The notes beneath the pieces were generated by a model. It did no database searches and was not told the DNA's origin. It saw only the letters and a list, made by a program, of their open reading frames with translations. DNA of 64,000 bases from Diplocarpon mali (lineage: Eukaryota > Ascomycota > Leotiomycetes > Helotiales > Drepanopezizaceae): contig JAENRP010000217.1 of the NCBI GenBank assembly GCA_024741835.1, positions 7,471 to 71,470 on the forward strand. The letters are read 5' to 3'. Numbering within the stretch: position 1 is the first letter of the stretch; each line of letters starts with the position of its first letter. Below, piece after piece: positions 9,654 through 24,400 of the stretch. The position numbers were made by a program, and so were the translations under genes.

Positions 9654-12600
9654 CTAGGGGCCTACATCAATGAAGTCGGCGACTGATATCAGGAGCATGT
9701 ACGTCTCAGCAAGGTCATCAATGCCTTGATCAGATGCCCCAGCCCCAGCCCCTAGGCCAGCATACTTTTTGAGAGCTGCGAGTATAGAAAGTCTATTCTC
9801 AGACAGAAATCGTCGTCCTAGCTCGATAGTCTGTTGATTTTGAGAGCCTCTACTCAATATATTGGTGCATAAGATGCGTACCACGGCTGCCAGCAAGTTG
9901 TAATGTTTGTTAACAGCACCTGGACCATCAATATCTAAGCAAATTAGCAAAATCCCATGATGAAGGAGAGCCTGCATACCAACACCGAGGTCGGGGTCAA
10001 TGGCGAACAACCCTGAAGCTCTAACGGAGTTGAACAGCCCTGCGCTCAAAACAGCGGAAGCACCAAGCCGGGATTGAGATAAGCTCAACAAGAGAGCAAG
10101 TCTGGCGTGGCAATATGACAGATACATGTCAACGTCTGCTATGATCAGTAAGTCTGCAGACAATCGAAATGGAGGGCTTACCCTCAACAGCAGTAACCTG
10201 CAATTCAGCCGACATGCTTTGAATTGACTCAACCAGGATACTGATAAAGTTCAAACGCGACAGAGATTCAATTATATACTTGGAGTTTTCTTGTTTCCCT
10301 AGTTTAACCAGGGCACACAGTACGAGTAGTGCAGTGATGCGGTAAGCTCCTTCGCCTCCATGAGCATCGTCGCACACACAGTCGATAAACCGATCACCAG
10401 CTGACTTGATAGTCTGAACACTGTGCCGTCGAGGGAGCCCGGAAATGCCAGTCAGATCCGCCATACCCGACAGGTAACGGTGACAAATGCTATAGTAATG
10501 TTCCTTTAAGGAGACCTTTGACCCAAGCGTACTGATCGCTCTTAGTGATACTTGGAATAGGTGGAAGAGTCGATCGCTCACCAACGCTCCTGTGCCGCCT
10601 TTTTGGAAAGCCTCGGAAGTGAAGTCAAGATTGAAAATAAGAGCCTTAGCAAGTCTGGCGAGCTGCAAATCTTCATCGACAACTACAGTATTACCTTCCA
10701 ACCTCGGCATAATGACTTGAAGAGCTCTCAACACGAATGATATCTTAGTTGGCCCATCGAACTCGCCACATGCAATCATGACAAGAGTCAGTTGAACCCA
10801 GGCTTTAAGTACTGCTAACCGGGCAATACCAAGGTTCGTAATCTGGTTGTCCTGGGTATAGAATTCCAGGAGCTGCTGGGCCTGACTGTTTACCAGTGCC
10901 ACATCCTGCGACTTTTCCAGTCTATTCGTCTTGGTGAGCTCTGCTCTCCTTAGAACAAGGATTTCTTCGATCTTGCTCAGGTCGAATGAAGACGACGCCG
11001 GATTTTCAGCGTCGTCTAGACACGCGCGGAGATCGATCTCACTGAACCAGGGGACATTTGGAACACTGAGATTACAATGGAATTCAGATCCCATGAAGTC
11101 AAAAAGATCGAAAATCGTTGCGTGGTCGATCTTCTGGCCGTCGTCGAGTGTAGTAGATCCCAAGAGAGTCTCCAACATCCGTTGTTTCCGCAAGGGAGAG
11201 TGGTTGCGTACAATCTGGTGGAGTTCTGCCGACAGATATTGTAAGACTAAGGCTCGTCGGCTGAGGTATTCAGCCAGACAAGTTGCCGATGTATTAAGAG
11301 AGAATGTCGGATCCGAAACAGCTAGTCCATCCCAGAATATTTCAGGCTGAATAACCTCTTCTTTGACGAACATGATAAAGAAAGCATCGTTGGCCTGCAT
11401 TTCTGACATGACTAGCTTGGATGACATTGGTGAAGACCAGAGCTCTCTCAGGACATGCATAGCTTTCAGCTTCAGAGACACCAGCCATAGCGCTACTCCT
11501 GTGTCATCCCCAGTAGGCAACTGCAATACAAGACCGAGGATTGTATGGAAGAGAGAAACCCCACGGCTGAATGAACCATTAGCATCCACACTAACTCCTG
11601 CCAGACCACACTGGAATCCAAGTAACAAATGAGCGATAGTGGGCTGGCCGGAACCAGCTCGTAGGCATGCAATTAGAAAATCGAGAATGTGAACTTTGGT
11701 GATATAAGCGGATGATTGAGGTCCCTGATTGACATCAAAATCCGCTTCCATCTCTTGAAGAAGGATTTTCGAAATTGTTACAGCGTCATCTTCAAGAGCA
11801 GCAAGTGCCTTGTTCCGATCTGATCCCCGCCCAAGACCCGCACTAGGCGGATATGAAAGCTTTGGGGATGCTGACAACTTTTCAAGGAGCTTCAAAGATG
11901 CGATTACAACCTCCACGTGCCCGGTGCCACAATACCGACCTAGGTCAGAGATTATTGAAAGATTGTTGAGAATGCCATCTTCGAAAGACGTGAATGCAGC
12001 ATTTGGGACCGGCGCTCTTCGGTAGTTTGGTAGAGTTTTGATCAGCGGGCGTATAATGTCCAGGTAAGTGGGCTGAAGGTCTATGATCGAGGTGATAACA
12101 CGAATACCACGTAGTAAGCACAGTATCAATGGCGAATCTGGTGCAGCAGAAGCGACGTCCGCTGCATCATGATGAACTGAAGCAAAAACCGCAGCCATAA
12201 CTTTAGCGTTAAACATCCACTCCATTACCCGTGAAAATGGGTGAAGCAAGACATAATTCTGAAGACTGGAAGCTTGAATGGCAACATCGACAGAAATATT
12301 TGATTGACTAGCGAAAATTACCAGGTCCTCGTTGAAGGTATCCAGACAGGTTGCGATGAGGTCCAAACATGAAAGATGTAATAGTCTTACATGCGCTATG
12401 TCATTCAGTTCCGAGACTCGCTCTGCAAAGACATATCCAAGAGCGAAATCGATGTATGGGTCAATGCCAGGTTGGCGAGTGGAAATTCCAAGAGTCTCTG
12501 GGAAAGGCAGCTCATCATGCAAGCCAGTCTCATCATGGTATGGCATTACAAGAGCATGCAGGAGCTGCACAAATGCATTTGGCTCTTCAAACCCTGACGA

Positions 12601-14853
12601 TATGCCTTTAAGGATGGCGCCCATGGAAATAACCGAAGTCGGTATTGCAATTGAAGCTTTGGGTGCCGTAACTCCAGAAGAATAACCACCGGATATCCAA
12701 ACATCAAGAGCCGCCCAGATGTATTCACCAGCCTCTCTAGTTTTATGACTAAGAAGAGATCGCAAAGTCGTGAAGGCGCATGCTCTCAGCCTCGGCTGAA
12801 TTGCACTGCTGGCGAGCTGGAAGAGCAGGTCAACAATATGAAATGTAGGATGCTGAGCTAGGAAGGCTCTGGCTGCTTCGCTCTCAGAACATAGTCGGGT
12901 AATAAGTCGCAAGTAACATTCCAGCATCATGGCTGACTCGGGTTCTGTCTCTGCTAGATCAATGTTTGGTTTGCCATTCCGGAAAGTTTGCGGCTGTGGT
13001 AAAGCTGGCCGATCGCGGATTTTGGATGAGAAAAATGTAAGCTCTTTAAAGATCTGGTTCCACGTCAAAGAGTGCGTCCTTTTCATTTTGCCCGAGGATT
13101 GCGTCCCATCATCCAACAAAAATTGATGGGCGGCTGTTGCACAATCCTCGTTCTCTGCGATAGCTTGAAGCATTTCGCAGAAAGCACTGACAAGAGGTGT
13201 TGATGCTCGCTTAGATGCCCAGTGAACAAAGCCAAGAAGTGCCCCATCTGGAACATCCCAGAAGCCGTCGTACGCTGCCTTTGGTCGCCCTTCGAATGCA
13301 TAGGATATAATCACAATAAACTTCTCAAGGTCAAGGTCATGTTCGTGCTCTTTACTAAGCTGACGTTGTTCGTCCTCATCAACGCGGAGCTTTCTCAAAA
13401 CATCCGGCAGATTCGTGATGAACGCTTCGATGAAACCCTCAAGCTGCTCCATTTGTAGCTCCTGAAAGACTTGGGAGAATGGTATAGAATCTGCCGAGAT
13501 GATAGGGGCCTTCCGTTGCAGCCACTGGCGGAGACCATGACGAGCCGGGTCGTGCCATTCGGCAGCCTTTACATCTGCAGATATGGATAGTATAAAGTCG
13601 AATGCTCCATCTTTCAAGGCATCTGAGAATTGCTTGGATCGTTGTATCGCTTCTGCATCGTGGTCAGTTCACAGGTGAGGTCATTTCTAGCGATGGATCT
13701 CACCGTCTTCCAATTGATTGTTGGGTATACTTCCGTCGGAATGTTCAGTGTACCAGCTGCTGTACTCGGCGAGCCACAGCGCCCGAAAGGCAGCGTGAAC
13801 GTACGGCAATGCCCATGCGTTTTTCTCGTCGATCCGTTCAAATATCTTGTCGTTCAATGCTCTTGCATCTGCAAGCTCTCTTCCTCCCCCCGCACCCCCT
13901 AGACGTGAGAAGAAGGCCGAGACGGCCGGGAAGTAGTGCACTTTAGCATGGTTAACAGTTTGATGACCGAATAGAATGCCGGTATCAATGCAGCGGATAG
14001 CAAAAATTTCGAGACAGGAGAAGTGCACGTACAAAGCAAGCTATCGTATTTATCAGCCTTTCTGAGAGTATTCTGAACCCGTTCGAAATCAACTCCCACT
14101 GCAAGATTTTCCTTCACCAAGTATACCATGATTATACCGAGCGATTCGTGCTGTTTTACGAGACTAACTCGCTGGTATTCGACGATTTCCATAGCCTCTG
14201 CTTGTTGTGCTGGACCCATGAGAGGCAGCCGATTCAGACCATCCACGACGAGTTGCAGACTCTTCTTGATATCATCCATGCTAGAGAGGCATCTTTGCGC
14301 ATATCTTGCTGCCCCATGATCTGGTTGGATTATCTGGGCCACGAGGGACTGAAAATCTCCCCGTAGAGCCTCGTTTAGTTCCTCATCTGTGGATAGCTGA
14401 AGAAGCAACTGGAGGCAGTCTAGCACAGTCTTTCGTCGCTGATGAAAGCGTACAATCGAGTTCGTGAGGCCCGATCGTCCTGAGGAATCCGACTCATCTT
14501 GAACTTCAAGAAAAATCTGCGCAGCGTCGAGCTCGTCGAGATTTAACTCACTGGATAATTGCAATACGCCTTGTTGAAAGTCGTCATTAATCATATATTG
14601 GTCGCCCGCAATATCAAGCTTGCCTAAATATCTTGAGCTGCAGCGCATTAAATGACAGTGAGTCCATACCTTCTGCTAGGCTCAGTCGACTTTGTTCATT
14701 CCGCGGCTTTTTGTCCAAAAGGTTTCTGAAATCTTTAATGTGAGCATCAAGTTCCGCCCCCAGCCGTTCGATGCTCGATAACCGAGACTCTGAGAGGGCT
14801 AGGAGGTCTGTGTATAGATCTTGAAGACTTTCCAAGCTGCTCACTTCCGCCAT
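9654..14853 (-). CDS. NUP192: Nuclear pore inner-ring nucleoporin Nup192 (Nup205 family)
   Basis: Six exons on the minus strand: 14853-14670, 14623-14033, 13940-13704, 13652-10182, 10135-9980 and 9934-9654, giving 1,639 aa, close to the usual length of fungal Nup192 (about 1,680 aa). The protein is an all-helical solenoid with no catalytic motif; recognisable blocks include LDELDAAQIFLE, HYFPAVSAFFSRLGG and AEYSSWYTEHSDG near the N-terminus and DLGVDIDGPGAVNKHY near the C-terminus. Nup192 joins the inner ring of the nuclear pore with Nic96 and Nup53 and shapes the transport channel. Introns are 45-92 bp; the last one (9935-9979) is 45 bp, in frame, and was recognised only because it interrupts the conserved DLGV-DIDGP block. 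The gene shares a divergent promoter with Tel1. Confidence 0.92.
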
Positions 14854-15427
14854 TGTCCAACTCGATGCGCCGAAAGGCACAGGCAGGCGTTCGTCGCAGA
14901 TGAGCCCAGCATAGGTTGGCAAGGGCCTCAGAACACAGAAAAATATGCAACCGAGGCGATTTGCGTGGTGTTGAAGGTGCTAGTTGGGCGTTGCGGGGGT
15001 GTTCAAAGAACTTGATGCTGAAGCTATTAGACAAATGAAGTGCCAAGCATTTGTTGATTTTCAAGTATAGCTCGCGTTTACCCAAACGCGTTTTTGTGGG
15101 GTAGAGACAACCTCATGATTACCCCATTTGGACGGGCACTGGTCAGTAACCATCTGGTGACCAGATGCGGCTAGTTTTTGCTGCTGCGCTTCTCTTCTTG
15201 ACGCTATCGACGTCGCATTAGACACAACGCTTCTTCTTAGGATTATCACTCAGGACGCGCAACCAAGCTTTGATGCTTACACCCTCCGAGCCATCCACAT
15301 ACCCTTCCCTCGCTGCAACATAAACTCGAGAGGGCCTCTTTCAGTTCTGCCTTCCACATCTACCTATGTTCGCACATACCCAATGAATAGCGATGATCAA
15401 TTGCTGCTCTATGCAACATCGCACAAG
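14854..15427. promoter_or_regulatory. Divergent promoter between Nup192 and Tel1
   Basis: A 574 bp interval between two start codons on opposite strands, so both promoters must lie here. I see no clear TATA box. An upstream in-frame ATG at 15383 would lengthen Tel1 by 15 residues. Confidence 0.6.
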
Positions 15428-18400
15428 ATGGGCGGTAACCCCAAAAGTGACAGCGATATTCGCCTTGATCGAACACTAGGTGCGGCTAATTGCTTATTCT
15501 TTGGTCTTCTCTGGGCTGCGTTGTATGCCCTTGCGAACAGAACCCGATATCATGCTGACTCTCAGCAGAAGCATGCCGGGGCACTACACAGAAATCCCGC
15601 TCTGATGGAATGAGAGGTAAGATCCCCGAAAAGCAGCAGAACGAGAACGAGAACGATTCTAATGGCTTCTAGACCTGAAAGCCTTCTTTGATAGAAGACA
15701 CAAAGCATCAAATGTGTAAGCTGAACTCTTTTTTCCTCGTAATATCGAGACACTCTGTTAAACAGACTACAAGTAACGTACTATCCGACAAGTCTTATCA
15801 CAAAATCTACGAAGTTGCCTTCCAGATGGCATTGGCTGAAATCGATGTCTATCGGGTTGCAGAGGGCAAAAACACTCGAGGGACAGCAGCGACACGCCTC
15901 GAAACCTGTGGTGATGTGGTACGGACGGTGATAAAAGCGGGAGCCCTTAAACTAAAGGAGAAGACCGTTGAGGCAGTGGTGGAACATATCACCCAAACTC
16001 TTCAGAAGGAAGATGGTGGATACTACGAGCCCCTCCTACAACCATACCTCAAAGCTTTGACTGCGCTATTTGAATTCCAGCCTAATGTGGAGCGCTTAAA
16101 GCCCGAAGTCTGGTTGCAGGTCGTAGACTTTTGCATCCAAGGACTTACCACATATCTGGACGAACATGATGGCGACGTGCCTCGCAGCTTCTCGGGAAAC
16201 GGAGCAAGTCATCCATCTGGTTGTATGACAAAGTCTAGCCATGCACGAAATCATGAGGGCTCATTGAACAGACAAAACGTTGAAGAGATTTTGCAGACCC
16301 TGCACTTACTTCTCTCCGCGCCCCAAACCCCTTTGGCTAGTCGGTACGTGGCGATTGGCAATGCAACGATCCGGCTATTATTGCTACTGGGATCTAGCGC
16401 AAGCCAACTTCATCAAGTCGCATTTTCTATCCTAAATATCGTCTTGGATTTTTCTCGTGAAGAACGGGTCACATTTTGTCAGTCTGCCGCTCAGGATATC
16501 CTTCCCGTGATCTGCCGATTGTGGCAGGGAAAAGCGTTGGCAAAGGACGAGATGCTGAATTCAATTAGAGACGAGATGTTGAGTCTCATATTTTCCGTCC
16601 ACTTACATTTAGAGCGTGCTCTCATGGATGAAGATACACCTGATGATCTTACGTCGAAGTTGGAGGAACTGTTGGAAGCCTTCAAGGCGGATTACGCCAA
16701 ACGATCAGATCGTGACCAGTTACAATTGGACGACTTAGACATGGCAGATTTCGGAAAGAAACACGAGGACATACCTTTTTACCTCTACCTATTCCAATTG
16801 AGACCGCATAACCTTAAAGCCGAACGTAATTGGGCGATTCTTCGAACAATTGGCATTATTGAGCGTCTTGTATGTATAGGCCAGCAGCGAATGATATCAG
16901 CTATAAATGCCAAAGATGTTAACGGCGACGATCATCCTCGCAAACGGCAGCGTATGCTTCGTTACTCAGATCGACTCCTGGACCCATTGAGAGCCAAAGA
17001 TGAAAACCTACGGCTAGCAGGTTTACAGATCGTGCCCTTCGTGCTACAGGACTCACAGATTCCAGCTTCTGCGCTTACGGCCCTTTTGACACAATTACGC
17101 ATCTGCGCTGGTGACAAACGTGGGAATATTTCTGCATGGGCTTTGCTGGCGATTGCAAGGTAAACAAATTTTTATTCGCAAGCACCAAGCTATCTGACAT
17201 ATCAAGCAGCTGCACGTCTCAAAATTCCATGAAAGGACTCAACTCAGGAGAGTTCTTGCAGCTCTGGCATCTTGGCATGCGATCACTGACCTTTTCAGCT
17301 ACATGCCGTTGCGCTGCTCTTCAGCTTCATGCAATGATTGCTAATAGGCTTGTTCAATACCGTGACATTGCTGAAGACGTTGGTTCAATTATCACTTCAG
17401 CAGATATTAGTGGTCCGGTGGTCCTCTGTGATTCAAGCATATTCCTGATGGTGGATTTACTGCATACCAGAGTGAGAGAAGCTCCTGGTGCAAATCTAAC
17501 GACGGCATCACATGTCATCAGATGGATATTTGCCAGGTGGAACCCGGGTTTGTCTAATTCTGCAAAGTATACCTTTAATTACTGACAATCAAAAGATGAC
17601 GGAAATTTTGCAGCACGTTACTCCGTCCATGTCCAACCACAGAATATAATGGCTCTGATTCGAACATGCCTCGGGCTCCGTCGGGTCAGTCCATCTAAAA
17701 TCGTAACGATTCCCTGTGGTCTCCTTGCGCAAGCATGGCTGCATCATTTGCGCAGCCAAGAAACCATCCGATATCTCTTGCTTCTAGAAGATGTAACAAC
17801 TAGTGCTACGGCATGTCTATGTCAATCGTGCCCTAACTACTCGGAAGCTGGCGATATCGTTTGCGTCACCAACACCGCCCACTTCCACGCTGCCAGAAGG
17901 CTTGTCCTTGACCTTTTGCAGCCAAAAGTCCGTGATATTTTGCAAGCTTGGAAGTCTTACCTAGTCGATCGCTCCTCCTTGGTATCTCCAGATATGTTTC
18001 GCAGCGCAGTACATAGTTGCATTACTTCGTTACTTATTATGCCTCATTTTACTGGCGAGACTCTACCACATTTACACAGCCTAGAAACAGACTTGCGAGA
18101 TTTTACGATTGAAATCAGCGGCTTCCTAGCTGCGGCCTTTTCCAGGGATTCCAAAGGAGCTCAAGGTCTGAAGGAAACCTTGCTTCAGTCAGTTCAGCCT
18201 CATCTCCCTCCATGTGGATCATTTGAATTTGCTCAGTTAACGGAATCGGCACCCCATCTGCTCGAATTTTTCATCACAGCCTCCGAAACTCTAAGTCGAT
18301 CCTTGGCCGACGCGGTGATAAGTTCTTCGAAGACCGATGTCGACATGATGGATGTTGACGATGATTTTCAAATCGGAGACATCAGTACAAGAGCAGAAGG

Positions 18401-21400
18401 GGAGAGGGAAGAGATGCCGAGGAAAAATTTACCACTGGAAAGTTGGCCAGGATCTTTCAATCTTGTGGTCACAGGCCACCTAGCATTGATTGCTGCAATG
18501 AGTGTCATGCCAGACTTTGCAGGTTTTGTACCGTCTTCTTTCGTTGACCATTTACTTTCACTTGATGATCAGCAATTCATGTCTAGTCGACTTTTGCTGC
18601 AGCATGTTATTGTCTCAAATCTTGTCCTAAACGGCACTGATGCGTATAATATCCTTGAACGGCTCGGATCTATTCTGTCCAGTAAGGATTACGCGCGATG
18701 TGAAGTGGCCATGAGAATGTGTCTCGACATTATGATTGGCTTAGGGCCTCTCTGGTCTGCAGGAGAGGCGACAAAAGTAGCTGGTGTAGCTTATCAGATG
18801 TATGACTGGTTCATTACAATTGCTCTCGAGAAAGATTTGGCTTCTCCTGATGTCCAAAAAAGTCTGGCTGAGCTACTATTGTTTCTCCTACGAGCCAATC
18901 CCGAATATGGAGCCTCGAAAGTACCACGGGTGGAATCGCCCCGCTCAAGCCTTTTTAAAATCATTATGAGAGGCAGTATGTCGGTCAAGTTCTATGTCGG
19001 CAGTCAGATCTCTCAAATATTCGATCTATTCATTCTCAAAGACCACGAGGAGATCTTCGCAGATGTCTTGGAAACACTGCCAAAAGACTCGGGATTTTCC
19101 GAAGGCATCTCCTTTCGTCTCTATGTACTGGCAAAGTTGGCCTCTCGTTGGTCTACTTTGCTTCGTCGCTGTATCTATTACCTATTCGAGGCACCCGGAA
19201 AGATGCCAAATTGTATCCATCACGCTACGAGATGCATGAAGGGAGTTGCGGCGGCATTGAAAGTCGATGGGCCTAAGGATCTATTCGCGCTATTCTCTTC
19301 ACAATTTCTTTACACATGGCTAGAGGATGGAAAGATCGAGGACATACCATTTGGCATCTTTGGCTTTGCAAGTCTTAGAGACCTTGTCGAAGATGCCAAG
19401 GAAGAAGCAACATCGCTGATGATCATGCGTGGTAATGATAAAGCGGCAGAACATCTGGCACGTATACTCCATGTCAGCTATGTCGATCTGCTTCGGACGT
19501 GCTTCGCGAAAATCATAGCTTATTCTGTGCTCTATGATGTGGGTCCGCCCCCATCTGGCAGCACGAGTCGCAACACTGGGATAGCCAGAATGAAAAAGCA
19601 ACTGGGCGGAAATGTCTTTGCCGAATGTCTGAATCTACAGTTTGCAGACATACTAACTATTCTGTTCAATACCATGTCCCAGGAGATGCAAGCGAGGAAG
19701 TACTTCTTGAAGGACGAAGCTCTGCACTACGCTGCCAAGATTCTGGACCAGATCACATCATTCGGCGCAACCGAAGCAACTCTACCACCAACTCAGCAAC
19801 CAGCGTTCAGCGTCAAACGCTTGATAAGCAGTATCACGAAATTGTGTTTACATACAAGGCACGAAGCTACAAACCTTTATACTCCAGCATTGGTTGTTTC
19901 TATAGCGAGGAAACTGCTCAATGGGATTCATTCGGCCCTGGGCTCTCTACACGCATGCACTGTATTGAGAAAGCTTCGGATCTTAATAGCCCTTGCTGGT
20001 AAGACGGCAACTGAGGGCTACCCACTTGAAATGCTTCTGCAATCGATGCGGACCTTCATCGCCGACCCCGAGTGTGCCGAAGATGCCATTGGTATAATCA
20101 AGTACTTGATGACTGCTGGCAGCAATGGGCTTCTTCAAACTCCCACATCCATGGCCGGAATTTCATTGTCATTACTCGGTTCTCTTCGCATAATCTTTGA
20201 CTCCCAGAAAGCCAGTACAACCCAAGAAAGTCAACACCAAAACACGGTATCCAAGGCGCAGGATTTTCATGCGTGGCTCGGAGAGTATCTAGAAAATTAT
20301 AATTCGCCACTACTGAAAAGCCAGTCAAGACCAGATTTCAAGAAGCTGGTTCAAGCGGCGTATGAAATTAGGGCACTCGGCAATGCCGACAAGGAATCGG
20401 CAGAGAGTGACCTCTTAGTTCAACTTCTCAAAGATGAGCAAAAAGGCGGAGTGCTACTAGATCGGCCTTCAAGGGAGCTTGCTTTGTCGATGCTCAGTTG
20501 CGACTTTCGAAGCCCGGAATCATTCCGGACCGATGTTTTGGGAAATGATAGCCAATCTATCGACTACGCTGCAGTGGTATGGAAGTCGTGCCGGGGCTCG
20601 GCGAGCAATGCATATCTTTCATGGGCCGCACGAGTAATGGGCAGAGCTTTTGCTGCATCTGGCCAGGTTCACGGAGAGCTCCTAAAAGAGTCTACTCTGT
20701 CTCAAATATCTAACTTGACGCCGACGCTAGACGGATATGAAGATTCGATGTCATGTATACTTAGACTTCTGAGAGAGCTAACATTGACGCAATCCGCCCT
20801 AAATGCAGGTCTCGCCGAAACTGCACTGCGAGTCATTTTGTCTCACTCTGATGGACACACCTATCGGAAAATTTTGCCAGATTCTCTCATTGTTGCCTCA
20901 AGTTGGGAGCCTTTTCAGATTCCACCTTCCGACTTGGTATGTCATTCCGCAGCGCAAATACCACTACACGAGATGCTAGATGCAGAGGCTATTCTTGACG
21001 ATAATTGGCTTCGGAGTTTATGCATCGCCGTTGCTCAAGCCATTCCCGATGAGCCTTTCCTACACACCCTCGTCCCAATCTTGCTTAAAGTTCCGGGGTT
21101 TTCGGATCGTGCCTTTCCTTTTATTATCCATCTGGCCATATCATCTCCACTCCAGGATCATCGGGTTTGGAAGAAAGATCTCTCCTTCGCATTCGGGCGG
21201 TGGTTCGAGAGTAGCCATAATATCGACAGGAACAAAATGAAAATGCTGCTCAACACAATTCTTTATCTGCGAACTCAGCAATTGCTAGGAGAAAAGTCTT
21301 TGGCTGATCGTTCTCATTGGCTTGATATTGATTTTCTCAAAGCCGCTGCAGCTGCTGCACAGTGTGGAATGTTCAAGACTTCGCTGCTTTTCGCGGAAGA

Positions 21401-24400
21401 ATATTGTGCTGTGCCAGAAAGATCCTCAAGGCGCTCCTCGGCTGTTAGAGACAGACAGGAGAATTCTAACCTTTTTAACGAACTGCTACTCAACATTTTT
21501 GAGAACATCGATGATCCCGATATGTATTACGGGATCCAGCAAACCGCCAGTCTGAGCACCATTTTGGCGCGATTTGAACACGAAAAAGATGGGCCGAAGA
21601 GCCTGGCGTTCAGGGGCGCACAATATGACAGCCATCTTCGACACCATGATCCCAAGGCAGCTCAAGACCTGCAATCGCTGGTAAAGTCTCTTGATGTTCT
21701 GAACTTAAATGGTATATCCTCCTCTCTCTTGCAAACGCAAGAAGGTGTTGGCATGACATCTGCAGCCCTTGAGTCAATGTTCCGCACAGCTCGCAAACTG
21801 GAGCAATGGGACATACCGGTCACAAACTCTGTTAGTAATAATTCAGTGACTATTTACAAGGCATTTCAGGCTGTTCATATGGCTTCAAAGAAAGACGCCG
21901 TTTTAAATGCCGTGAACGAAGGGCTTGAGAGCACTATGAAGATTCTAGTCCAGGAGGACTTAAGTGCGAGTGCGCTGCACAGTACACTGCAGACTTTAGC
22001 CGCTTTGGTCGAAATGGACGAGATTTTTGCTTCTCGGGGCTCGATTCAATTCGAGGAGATGCTAAATAGGTTCAGAAATCGTGCTATATGGATGAAGACT
22101 GGAAGGTAGGAATTTCGGTTCCTCTTTGGGGTCCCACAACTAACCTCGAGTAGTTTCGACGATATTAGCCAGATACTTTCTTGTAGAAGCACGACTCTTA
22201 GCACTTTGAGCCGCGAGCCTCATTTACAGCGAATTATGGCCCTTCGACCAATCGATACCAGGATCGTTGAAGTTGAAACCGCATTGCTATCTTCTACTCT
22301 CAACCGGGCCCACGGCGCTGTTCAGGAGTCGCTGTCTCTAGCTACATCTATGATGCATCTCATCGAACCTTGCCACCAGGTGGGCGTCGTTCCCGAAGTT
22401 GCAATTCAACTGGAAGCTGCCAACGCCCTATGGGACCAAGGTGAGATGGCTTCATCAATTGGCATGCTTCAGGCTCTTGATGATCATCAAGCGCTCAAAA
22501 ACCAGACGATTACTGTAGGTAGATCAGAGCTCTTGACCAAGATAGGTTATCGAGTCTCTGTGGCAAGGCTCGAGAAAGCCGAAAACGTCATAGAAAAGTA
22601 TCTTCGACCTGCCTTGAAGGAACTGCAGGGACGAGCAGAAGGGGGTGAAGCTGGAAGGGTCTTTCATCAATTCGCTGAGTTCTGCGATCAGCAGCTCCAA
22701 GACCCAGACAGTCTCGAAGACCTCGAAAGAATGGAAAAGCTCACCAAGCACAAGGCCGATGACGTTCAAGAATGGGAGAAGGTCCTCCTGAAGACACCAA
22801 GCGGTGCTATAAAGGAAAGCTACAAGCGATCATGCGCAAGAAACAAAGCATGGTTGAAAATAGATCGCGAGGAACTGAATCGTCAAACTGCAATCAGAGA
22901 TGAGTTCTTGCGGCAGTGTCTCGAAAATTACCTGCTAGCTTTGGCTGCATCTGATGACCACGACAGTAATGCCCTCCGCTTCTCTGCACTATGGATGGGT
23001 CATTCCGAGAAACAGCTTGCCAACGATGCTGTCTCAAGGCACCTAAGCAAAGTTCCAAGTCGTAAATTTGCACCACTCATGAATCAGCTTACCTCTCGGC
23101 TTCAAGACTCAAAAGCGAAATTTCAAACGCTGTTGTTTACTCTCGTGTTGCGGATCTGCACAGACCATCCATTTCATGGAATGTACCAGATATATGCCGT
23201 CATGAGGAGTTATGTCAATCCGAAGGATGAATCTGCAGTATCAAGAAACGCCGCGGCAACGAGGGTTTCTGGTCGCCTCGGGCTGTCAAAGGTGGCACAG
23301 ACTTGGACGGCACTGCAGACTTGTAGTAGACTCTATACCAAGCTAGCCGAGGATGTGGACAAGCAAAAGTACAAGGCTGGAAAGAAACTGTCACTGAAGG
23401 AATCGGAGCCTGCAAATCATTTAAACAACGCTTTATTCAAATTAGGTCTGCCGCCGTCAACAATGCAAATTCCCCTCTCCCCTAATATGGACTACTCGAA
23501 GCTACCTTTGGTGACGCGCTTAGAGTCACAAATGACCATCGCTTCTGGGGTCAGTGTGCCGAAGATTATTACTGCTCTCACAAACCATGGTGCTAGACTC
23601 AAGCAACTTGTAAGTCTGTAGTCGAAATTGAATGTGGAAACTGTCTGACACTGCACAGGTTAAAGGAGGTGACGATGATCTTCGCCAAGATGCTATCATG
23701 GAACAAGTTTTTGAGCAGGTTAGCGAGCTTCTCAAAAGCAATAGATCCACTCGCCAACGGAACTTGAGCATCCGGACTTACCGTGTCCTGCCTCTGACCA
23801 ATAAAAGCGGCGTCATAGAGTTCGTACAGAACACAATACCCATACATGATTTTCTGATGCCTGCTCATGAGAATTATCATCCCAGAGATTTGAAAGGCAA
23901 TCAATGCCGCCACGCGATCACGGGCGTGCAAGACAAATCAATTGAGATCCGAGTAAAGACGTATCGCTATGTTACGGAGAGGTTTCAACCGGCCATGAGA
24001 TACTTCTTTACCGAGAAGTTCACTGATCCTGACGAGTGGTACGTAAAGAGACTGGCATACACTCGAAGCACAGCTGCGATATCGATCCTCGGCCATATCC
24101 TCGGTATCGGCGACAGACACGGTCACAACATCCTGCTAGACTCGAAGAGTGGGGAAATCGTACACATCGATCTAGGCATTGCATTCGAGATGGGACGTGT
24201 GCTTCCAGTCCCCGAGTTGGTACCGTTTCGCCTGACCCGCGATATTGTGGACGGGATGGGGATCACGAAAACCGAAGGGGTCTTCCGCCGCTGCTGCGAA
24301 TTCACTCTTGAAGCTCTAAGGAAAGAAAGCTCAACAATCATGGCTATTCTCGATGTGCTTCGCTACGATCCGCTGTATAGCTGGTCTGCGAGTCCGGTGC

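Noticed and set aside
9306..9686. 126-codon plus-strand open frame
   Set aside because: It overlaps the 3' end of Nup192 antisense and shows no domain or splice context.
16491..16685. Antisense open frames inside Tel1
   Set aside because: Typical shadow frames of a long coding exon with no independent support.
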